Positions 1 through 5,078 of a DNA stretch of 5,078 bases are shown piece after piece; positions within the stretch are counted from its first letter, which is position 1, and each line of letters starts with the position of its first letter. Location of the stretch: contig JAUVKJ010000159.1 of NCBI GenBank assembly GCA_030592145.1, positions 1 to 5,078 on the forward strand. Direction: 5' to 3'. Position numbers and translations under genes: made by a program. Source of the stretch: Bacteroides sp. GTDB lineage: Bacteria > Bacteroidota > Bacteroidia > Bacteroidales > SM23-62. The notes beneath the pieces were generated by a model, which saw nothing but the letters and a program-made list of their open reading frames with translations, was not told the DNA's origin and made no database searches.

Positions 1-1518
1 AAATGGTTTGACGGCATTGAGGAACGCCTGAGCAAGCGCCAGCAGGCCATAGCCAGGGATATCCTGAAGGAGATCAGGGGACGGTTACAGTTTTTGCTTG
101 ATGTGGGACTGGATTACCTTTCGCTCAATCGAAGCGCACGCAGCCTTTCAGGGGGGGAAAGCCAGCGGATCAGGCTTGCCACCCAGATCGGTTCACGGCT
201 TGTGAATGTACTGTACATTCTTGACGAGCCAAGCATCGGCCTGCACCAGAAAGACAACCTGAAACTGATCGGGGCGCTGAAAGAGCTCAGGGATGCCGGG
301 AATTCGATCATTGTGGTGGAACATGACAGGGAAATGATCCTTTCGGCTGACCATGTCCTTGACCTGGGACCCGGGGCCGGGAGGCATGGCGGGGAGGTGG
401 TGGCCAGCGGTCCGCCGCACAAGATCGTCACACAGATTACCCTGACTACGGAATACCTGAACAATAAGAAAATCATTCCCGTTCCCGCCGAACGCAGAAA
501 TGGCAACGGGGAGAAACTGCTGATCAGCGGTGCCAGAGGGAACAACCTCAAGAATATTACGATTCCATTTCCCCTGGGACTCTTTATTTGTGTTACCGGA
601 GTATCCGGCAGCGGAAAGTCATCTCTGGTGAATGAAACCCTGCATCCCATCCTGAGCCAGCGTTTATACCGCTCTGTCAAGGAACCCCTTCCCTATGACA
701 GGATCGACGGGGTGGAAGGGGTCGACAAAGTGATTGAAGTGAACCAGTCTCCCCTGGGAAGGACCCCCAGGTCAAATCCGGCTACCTACACCGGCGTTTT
801 TTCAGATATCAGGAAACTTTTTGAACAAACTCCCGAGGCAAAGATCCGGGGATACCGGGCGGGAAGGTTTTCCTTCAATGTAGCCGGGGGGCGCTGCGAT
901 GAATGCAAGGGCGCCGGCGTTATGGCCATCGAAATGAACTTTCTTCCGGATGTGTATGTGCAGTGTAAAGAATGCGCGGGTAGAAGGTATAACCGGGAAA
1001 CCCTGGAGGTAAAATACACGGGCTGTTCCATCAGCGATGTGCTGGATTTTACCATTAACAAGGCGGTAGAGTTCTTTCAGCACATCCCTTCCATTTCCGG
1101 TAAGCTGAAAACCCTTCAGGATGTGGGACTGGGATACATAACGCTCGGACAGCCATCGACCACCCTTTCCGGCGGGGAATCCCAGCGTGTGAAGCTGGCC
1201 GCCGAACTGGCCCGGAAAGATACGGGCAAAACCCTGTACATCCTGGATGAGCCTACCACGGGCTTGCATTTCGATGATATCCGGATCCTCCTGGAGGTAT
1301 TGAATAAACTGGTTGACCGGGGGAATACCGTGATCGTGACCGAGCATAATCTGGATGTGATCAAGATGGCGGATTATATTATCGACCTGGGTAAAGAAGG
1401 GGGTCTCCGGGGAGGAGAGGTAATGTGTACAGGAACCCCGGAAGAAGTTTCGAAATGCAAAACCAGTTTTACGGCAGGATTCCTCAGGAAGGAGCTAAAA
1501 CGCAGCTCCATCGTTTAA
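1..1518 (+). CDS. uvrA: UvrA, excinuclease ABC subunit A (C-terminal part, 5' truncated by window edge)
   Basis: UvrA is the ATPase that finds bulky DNA lesions and loads UvrB in cytoplasmic nucleotide excision repair. The frame is open from base 1, so the gene starts upstream. The 505 residues here are a little over half of the roughly 940 usual for UvrA. Numbering from the first codon, residues 49-55 are the LSGGESQ signature of the first ATPase and 71-82 its Walker B ([12 protein letters not shown]). Residues 200-207 are the second Walker A (GVSGSGKS). Cysteines 299, 302, 322 and 325 form the C-x2-C-x19-C-x2-C zinc module. Residues 389-395 are the second LSGGESQ, 412-423 the second Walker B, and His449 the switch histidine. 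All key residues are intact and the stop is TAA at 1516-1518. The UvrB-binding region lies outside the window, so UvrA1 versus a UvrA2 paralogue cannot be settled; UvrA1 is more likely. Confidence 0.98.
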   Translation, partial: KWFDGIEERLSKRQQAIARDILKEIRGRLQFLLDVGLDYLSLNRSARSLSGGESQRIRLATQIGSRLVNVLYILDEPSIGLHQKDNLKLIGALKELRDAGNSIIVVEHDREMILSADHVLDLGPGAGRHGGEVVASGPPHKIVTQITLTTEYLNNKKIIPVPAERRNGNGEKLLISGARGNNLKNITIPFPLGLFICVTGVSGSGKSSLVNETLHPILSQRLYRSVKEPLPYDRIDGVEGVDKVIEVNQSPLGRTPRSNPATYTGVFSDIRKLFEQTPEAKIRGYRAGRFSFNVAGGRCDECKGAGVMAIEMNFLPDVYVQCKECAGRRYNRETLEVKYTGCSISDVLDFTINKAVEFFQHIPSISGKLKTLQDVGLGYITLGQPSTTLSGGESQRVKLAAELARKDTGKTLYILDEPTTGLHFDDIRILLEVLNKLVDRGNTVIVTEHNLDVIKMADYIIDLGKEGGLRGGEVMCTGTPEEVSKCKTSFTAGFLRKELKRSSIV

Positions 1519-1540
1519 ACTATGTAAAAAAGATTAACAC

Positions 1541-2248
1541 ATGAGCAGCGAAGAAAAAATCATTAAGGCATTCCAGGAAAAGAACTGGAACGAGATCCAG
1601 GCAGCAGATTCCTGGAAGATCTTCAAGATCCTGGCAGAGTTTGTTGAAGGCTTTGAAAAACTGGCCCGTATCGGTCCATGTGTATCCATTTTCGGATCGG
1701 CCCGGACCCCACCTGACAATCCCAATTTTAAACTTGCTGAGGATATCGCATTCGAGCTTACACAGAGGGGGTACGGGGTGATCACGGGCGGGGGACCCGG
1801 GATCATGGAAGCGGCCAATATGGGCGCCAAACGGGGTAAAGGCAAATCCGTCGGAATCAATATAGACCTTCCGTTCGAGCAGGAAGCCAATCTTTTCATC
1901 GATCCGGATAAGCTGATCACATTCGACCATTTCTTTGTCAGAAAAGTGATGTTCATGAAATATGCCCAGGGATTCATTGTGCTCCCCGGGGGCTTCGGGA
2001 CTTTAGACGAGCTTTTTGAGGCCATCACTCTGATCCAGACCGATAAAATCGGGAATTTCCCCATCATCCTTGTAGGAAAGTCATACTGGTCAGGCCTCAT
2101 AGACTGGATCAGGAAAGTGATGCTGGAACAGGAAAAGAACATCAATTCCAAAGACATGGACCTGATTACCATTGTTGAAGGGGCCTTGGAAGCAGTGGAT
2201 CACATTGATCAATTCTATTCGAAATACCTCCTGAGCCCCAATTTTTAG
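1541..2248 (+). CDS. LOG-family (TIGR00730) Rossmann-fold nucleotide phosphoribohydrolase
   Basis: This is a 235-residue cytoplasmic protein of the LOG family, often mislabelled lysine decarboxylase. Characterised members cleave the N-glycosidic bond of (cytokinin) nucleoside 5'-monophosphates to release the free base and ribose 5-phosphate. Visible motifs are FGSAR at residues 51-55 at the start of the Rossmann fold, GGGPGIMEAAN at 83-93, Arg134-Lys135 in the position of the family's catalytic Arg, and PGGFGTLDE at 149-157 with Glu157 as the expected catalytic acid. The first 45 residues or so form a predicted helical extension absent from plant-type LOG proteins of about 180-215 residues. 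The start is fixed by an in-frame TAA at 1535-1537 just upstream. No Shine-Dalgarno is visible. The gene lies 22 bases after uvrA with no terminator between, so co-transcription is likely. The substrate is not shown by sequence; purine nucleotide turnover is as plausible as cytokinin formation. Confidence 0.94.
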   Translation: MSSEEKIIKAFQEKNWNEIQAADSWKIFKILAEFVEGFEKLARIGPCVSIFGSARTPPDNPNFKLAEDIAFELTQRGYGVITGGGPGIMEAANMGAKRGKGKSVGINIDLPFEQEANLFIDPDKLITFDHFFVRKVMFMKYAQGFIVLPGGFGTLDELFEAITLIQTDKIGNFPIILVGKSYWSGLIDWIRKVMLEQEKNINSKDMDLITIVEGALEAVDHIDQFYSKYLLSPNF

Positions 2249-2275
2249 TAACCCGGGAAGTATTTTTAAGGTATA

Positions 2276-2310
2276 TGGCTGCAAAACAAACTATTGAGCC
2301 AATTTTTTTT
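2276..2310 (+). terminator. Probable intrinsic terminator after the uvrA-LOG unit
   Basis: TGGCT at 2276-2280 pairs with AGCCA at 2297-2301. After a one-base bulge (G2281), CAA at 2282-2284 pairs with TTG at 2294-2296, leaving a 9-base loop. The stem is followed by one A and a run of eight T (2303-2310). It starts 28 bases after the stop of the LOG gene. The stem is short and only moderately GC-rich, so the call is tentative, but the position and T-tract fit a factor-independent terminator. Confidence 0.5.
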
Positions 2311-2327
2311 GTTAACTTATATTTTTG
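2294..2327 (+). promoter_or_regulatory. Candidate Bacteroidota-type promoter (TTG / TAnnTTTG)
   Basis: TATTTTTG at 2320-2327 matches the Bacteroidota -7 consensus TAnnTTTG exactly. A TTG at 2294-2296 lies 23 bases upstream, at the long edge of the spacing reported for the -33 element. Transcription would begin near 2332-2335, giving a leader of about 50 bases before the ATG at 2385. The -33 element overlaps the 3' arm of the proposed terminator. AT-rich DNA yields such matches by chance, so only the position, in the sole real intergenic gap and before an exported protein gene, raises confidence. Confidence 0.5.
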
Positions 2328-2349
2328 AATTGTAGCTAAATTATTATGA

Positions 2350-2373
2350 TATTTACATCTTTAATGTAAAATA
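2350..2373 (+). promoter_or_regulatory. Small AT-rich hairpin in the leader of the SPOR protein gene
   Basis: TTTACAT at 2352-2358 is the exact reverse complement of ATGTAAA at 2364-2370, with a 5-base loop. One bulged A (2371) lets the stem extend by two pairs. It ends 11 bases before the start codon at 2385. It could be a weak RNA hairpin at the ribosome entry region or a dyad operator, and no regulator is indicated. With seven perfect pairs, six of them A-T, chance occurrence is possible. Confidence 0.3.
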
Positions 2374-2384
2374 CTGAGAATCTT

Positions 2385-3734
2385 ATGATTAAATCACTGA
2401 GCACCTTCGTCGTTCTTATTCTTTGCAATTTCGTATTGAATTCCCAGGATGGAATATCGGTAAAAATGACGGTTCCTTCCGGGGTAGTCGCCGGACAGGA
2501 ATTCCAGGTGTCAATTGCCATTGAAAAAGGGGACCTGGAAGAATTCTCAAGGTTCCAGCAGGAATTGCCGGCCGGTCTCACAGCCATCCAGGACAATTCC
2601 GGAGTTGCGGATTTTAGCTTCGAAAACCAGCGGGTACGTTTCATTTGGCTAAAACTGCCTTCTGAATCAAACCTGAATTTAAACTACAGGGTAAAAGTCC
2701 ACGAACGTCTGAAAGGCACATTTACCCTTTTCGGTGAGTTTTCATTCGTCGAAAACAATGAGCGCAGATTAGTTGTCATCGATAAGGAAGTTGTTACCAT
2801 TACACCCTCTCCGGAAATAGCAGCTGAGCAGCAGGTTGATATAGCTGATTTTGCGGCCGTTCTGGCCAGTGAAAAGGCCGTCATGTCTTCCGCTATCGAT
2901 GTCACCTGCATTCGCCAGACTCCCTATCCTTCAAAGACAGGGAACGACATCATGGTCAACCTGCTGGTATACAAGAAAGATATGAACAAGTTTGCCAAAA
3001 TAGAAGAAAAGATACCCCCGGGTTTTGAGGCAAAGAGCATGGAATCACGCGACGGACTTTTCACATTCAAGGATGGGGTGGCCAAGTTTGTCTGGATGAA
3101 CCTCCCGGAAGCACCCGGTTTCAAGTTGTCCTACCGTCTTATCCCGGAAGCCACGAAAACCATTGATGACCTTCGCATTAAGGGAACTCTCTTTTATATA
3201 CAGGATGGCCGCAATGTTGCAGTGGATGTGATTCAGCAAAACATTGACCTTAGCGGGGTGAGCGATGAGAATATGGAGGCCGTGCTGGCAGCCCTTGATA
3301 AAGGGGAGGAAATACCGGTTGCCAGGCCTGAACCGGAAAAGGTTAAAGAAGTAAAACCACCGCCCCTTAAGGAGAAAAAACCCGTCGAAAAGGAAATCAG
3401 GCCGGCTGTCCGGACCGGCTCTTCACGAATTCCGGCTGAGCAGCTGCTTCCTGTTTACGACGGGGTATATTTCAGAGTACAGCTTGCCGCCACGAAGCGA
3501 TTTAGCGATGCCAGCCGGACCTATGCAGACTACCGCCTGTCAAAGCCTGTCATGGTGGAACGGCATGAAGGCTGGCACAAGTACACTGCCGGGTCTTTTG
3601 CGAGTTACAGGCAGGCACGGGAATTTAAGAACACAGCGGTTAGCAGGGGACTAAAAGGGGCCTTTATTGTTGCCTACAGAAACGGGAAAAGAATCGATAT
3701 AATGGATGCCCTCCAGGCTACTGGGGGAAAATAA
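2385..3734 (+). CDS. Exported protein with duplicated beta-rich domain and C-terminal SPOR-like domain
   Basis: This 449-residue protein has no function I can name. Residues 1-20 are a signal peptide (Lys3, hydrophobic core 6-18, likely cleavage Ser20|Gln21). Residues 24-138 and 172-287 are two diverged copies of one beta-rich domain, each with an F-x8-P-x-G segment and an F-[IV]-W-x2-LP segment. Residues 310-345 are a Pro/Lys/Glu-rich linker. Residues 361-443 resemble a SPOR domain as found in Bacteroidota: an FRVQLAA opening strand, a GWHKYTAGSF centre and a GAFIVAYRNGKRI ending. SPOR domains bind peptidoglycan glycan strands stripped of stem peptides, so a periplasmic, wall-associated role is inferred. 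An in-frame TAA at 2367-2369 limits the start; the ATG at 2385 leads directly into the signal peptide and has no Shine-Dalgarno. It is the first gene of a unit with the barrel gene 7 bases downstream. Confidence 0.88.
   Translation: MIKSLSTFVVLILCNFVLNSQDGISVKMTVPSGVVAGQEFQVSIAIEKGDLEEFSRFQQELPAGLTAIQDNSGVADFSFENQRVRFIWLKLPSESNLNLNYRVKVHERLKGTFTLFGEFSFVENNERRLVVIDKEVVTITPSPEIAAEQQVDIADFAAVLASEKAVMSSAIDVTCIRQTPYPSKTGNDIMVNLLVYKKDMNKFAKIEEKIPPGFEAKSMESRDGLFTFKDGVAKFVWMNLPEAPGFKLSYRLIPEATKTIDDLRIKGTLFYIQDGRNVAVDVIQQNIDLSGVSDENMEAVLAALDKGEEIPVARPEPEKVKEVKPPPLKEKKPVEKEIRPAVRTGSSRIPAEQLLPVYDGVYFRVQLAATKRFSDASRTYADYRLSKPVMVERHEGWHKYTAGSFASYRQAREFKNTAVSRGLKGAFIVAYRNGKRIDIMDALQATGGK
2454..3245 (+). 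repeat. Diverged in-frame tandem domain duplication inside the SPOR protein gene
   Basis: Residues 54-105 (bases 2544-2699) and 203-254 (bases 2991-3146) align over 52 positions without gaps, with 14 identities by hand count. Most other core positions are conservative changes, for example F-I-W against F-V-W. Both segments continue to a Lys-Gly-Thr and a hydrophobic strand. The whole units are roughly 2454-2798 and 2898-3245. The DNA copies are too diverged to recombine, so the duplication is old. The fold is probably an immunoglobulin-like beta sandwich; that is inference from strand spacing only. Confidence 0.75.
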
Positions 3735-3741
3735 TAATGGA

Positions 3742-5078
3742 ATGAAGTTCCGGCATTACATAGCGGGTGTCATATTTCTGGCAGCATTGCTGCCGGGCCG
3801 CGTGGTCTTTGCCCAGGATATAGATTTTGACTCCCTTCTGATCAGGGAGGTCACTGTTGAAAACCCGACCTATATGCCCGTTATCGGTTTCGCTGCCGGG
3901 ACCATGCACTTCTTCGGAGATGTGACCAACGCTTATTCAACCCCGTTTACCAATAATTACGGGATAAGGATCAACATATCCACTCCACCCTTCGACCGTA
4001 AGAGAACCTTCCTGGTTAATTTTTACCTGCTTACCGGAGAAGTTACAGGAAATGAAAGGTCAATAAGCGACATGGATCGCAACCTGAACTTTAAATCAAA
4101 CATCACGGCATTCGGCATTAACCTGGAATACAATTTCGGTCATCTGATCAAAAAGGAATCGCCTGTTCTGACACCCTTTATATCAGTGGGTTTCGAACCC
4201 TTTATGTTCAGTGCTAAAGGGGATCTGTACAGGGAGGACCTTGCCTATCATTATTGGACTGACGGAACCATCAGGGACATCCCGGAATCAATGAGCAACA
4301 CGGTAAGGAATGAGGTTTTGATGCGCGACTGGATATTTGAAACCGATCTCCGTGAAGAGGATCTTTACGGGCTGGGCAACTATACCCAGTTCAGTTTTGC
4401 GGTTCCCATCGATGCAGGTATCGATTTCAATGTCAGTCCACGGATGAAATTCAGACTCGGCACCTCCTTCCACCTGACCTTCACCGATTTGATAGATAAC
4501 GTGAGCTGGGAAGGGGAGGGGATTGTCGGAAATAAGGCCAACGACCATTTCATGTTCACTTACCTGAGTCTGCATCTTGACCTGTTCTCAGAGCCCAAGG
4601 TCAGGACCGAAGAGCTATTGTTTGCTGAACTGGATGATTTCGATTACCTGATGTTCGAGGATGAGGACGGGGACGGTGTGATGGATGGTGTGGACGAATG
4701 CCCGGACACTCCCGGCGGAGTTGAAGTGGATACCCTCGGATGTCCCTATGACGATGACATGGACGGGGTTCCGAATCATCTTGACAGGGAGGATTCCCGC
4801 CGGGGTGCGATCGTAGATGATGAAGGCGTAGAGATCAGCGAGGAAGAACTTATGCGATTGCTGGCTGCACGTGAAGCCATTCCAAGAAGCGATCTTGATC
4901 TGTATATCTTACCCCGGCAGGAACAAAAGCGGATGATACTGGCTGATTTGCCGGATAAATTCCATGTCCTTGATTCAGACGGCGACGGGTACCTGAACTT
5001 CGATGAATTACTTCTCTCAATAGATGAATTCTTTGATTATCAGTCTTTTATGGATACAGACGAGGTTTACCAGGTGAT
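3742..5078 (+). CDS. Outer-membrane beta-barrel protein with thrombospondin type 3 repeats and EF-hand (3' truncated by window edge)
   Basis: The frame stays open to the window edge (445 codons plus two bases), so the C-terminus is missing. Residues 1-24 are a type I signal peptide (Lys2/Arg4, hydrophobic 8-18, cleavage after V-F-A24 before Gln-Asp). Residues about 45-283 show alternating hydrophobic and aromatic strands with many Gly, as in Bacteroidota outer-membrane barrels, for example ITAFGINLEYNFG (121-133) and MKFRLGTSFHLTFTD (235-249). A polar insert lies at about 160-213. Residues 307-351 are Asp-rich thrombospondin type 3 calcium repeats with Cys320 and Cys334 likely paired. Residues 411-422 form a perfect EF-hand loop (DSDGDGYLNFDE). 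I see no OmpA peptidoglycan-binding domain before the edge. The ATG at 3742 is chosen because the signal peptide follows at once; the ATG at 3737 stops after two codons. It lies 7 bases after the SPOR gene, so the two are very likely co-transcribed. Exact function unknown. Confidence 0.87.
   Translation, partial: MKFRHYIAGVIFLAALLPGRVVFAQDIDFDSLLIREVTVENPTYMPVIGFAAGTMHFFGDVTNAYSTPFTNNYGIRINISTPPFDRKRTFLVNFYLLTGEVTGNERSISDMDRNLNFKSNITAFGINLEYNFGHLIKKESPVLTPFISVGFEPFMFSAKGDLYREDLAYHYWTDGTIRDIPESMSNTVRNEVLMRDWIFETDLREEDLYGLGNYTQFSFAVPIDAGIDFNVSPRMKFRLGTSFHLTFTDLIDNVSWEGEGIVGNKANDHFMFTYLSLHLDLFSEPKVRTEELLFAELDDFDYLMFEDEDGDGVMDGVDECPDTPGGVEVDTLGCPYDDDMDGVPNHLDREDSRRGAIVDDEGVEISEEELMRLLAAREAIPRSDLDLYILPRQEQKRMILADLPDKFHVLDSDGDGYLNFDELLLSIDEFFDYQSFMDTDEVYQV
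4660..5007 (+). other. Calcium-binding segment: two thrombospondin type 3 repeats then an EF-hand loop
   Basis: Bases 4660-4794 encode two Asp-rich units, DEDGDGVMDGVDECPDTP and DDDMDGVPNHLD, which are thrombospondin type 3 calcium repeats. About 60 residues with helical character follow, then bases 4972-5007 encode a 12-residue EF-hand loop with Asp at positions 1, 3 and 5, Gly at 6 and Glu at 12. The residues after it (LLLSIDEFFD) fit the exiting helix. Calcium binding is inferred from these ligands. Confidence 0.85.

Noticed and set aside
94..96. TTG as the start codon of a short UvrA-like protein
   Set aside because: The same frame is open back to base 1 and encodes sequence typical of UvrA just before the ABC signature, so the gene continues off the left edge.
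114..680. Open frame of 188 codons on the minus strand opposite uvrA
   Set aside because: It is a shadow of the uvrA frame with low-complexity, Ser/Pro/Arg-rich translation and no recognisable motif.
802..1347. Open frame of 181 codons on the minus strand opposite uvrA
   Set aside because: It lies wholly antisense to well-conserved uvrA motifs, its translation resembles no known protein, and it is explained by codon bias of the + strand gene.
1534..2172. Open frame of 212 codons on the minus strand opposite the LOG gene
   Set aside because: The + strand frame carries the full LOG motif set, and the antisense translation shows no domain.
1541..2248. Lysine decarboxylase annotation for the Rossmann-fold protein
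   Set aside because: The PGGxGTxxE motif defines the LOG phosphoribohydrolase family, and no pyridoxal-phosphate decarboxylase motif is present.
2249..2384. A small gene or RNA in the intergenic gap
   Set aside because: No open frame of meaningful length and no tRNA-like or riboswitch-like fold was seen; only the terminator, promoter and short dyad are supported.
2415..2426. Possible lipobox ending at Cys14 of the SPOR protein
   Set aside because: The residues before Cys14 are L-I-L; a lipobox needs a small residue at -1, and the signal peptide's hydrophobic core continues past the cysteine to Ser20.

Overview
The window looks like a chromosomal fragment from a member of the Bacteroidota, probably a Bacteroidales/Marinilabiliales-like lineage; that placement is an inference. 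Supporting signs are a TAnnTTTG-type promoter element, no Shine-Dalgarno sequence at any of the three visible start codons, two exported proteins whose signal peptides end just before a Gln-Asp pair, a C-terminal SPOR-like domain, and an outer-membrane-barrel protein carrying thrombospondin type 3 calcium repeats. All genes read on the + strand. They are of moderate GC, and the one real intergenic gap is AT-rich. No RNA gene, CRISPR array, insertion sequence or phage gene was seen, and no stretch over 300 bases lacks a gene.

Bases 1-1518 are the C-terminal part of uvrA (excision-repair ATPase), entering from the left edge. After 22 bases comes a 235-residue LOG-family nucleotide phosphoribohydrolase (1541-2248), probably co-transcribed with uvrA. 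The 136-base gap 2249-2384 holds a probable hairpin/T-tract terminator, a Bacteroidota-type promoter and a small AT-rich leader hairpin, so it separates two transcription units.

The second unit starts with an exported 449-residue protein (2385-3734). It has two diverged copies of one beta-rich domain, a Pro/Lys/Glu linker and a SPOR-like C-terminus. Seven bases later begins an exported outer-membrane beta-barrel protein (3742 to beyond the right edge), followed in the same chain by thrombospondin type 3 calcium repeats and a canonical EF-hand loop. The tight spacing suggests that the two form a cell-envelope module, with a possible peptidoglycan-binding periplasmic partner and a calcium-binding outer-membrane partner. 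This pair is the least described part of the window. The uvrA and LOG genes are ordinary housekeeping genes.
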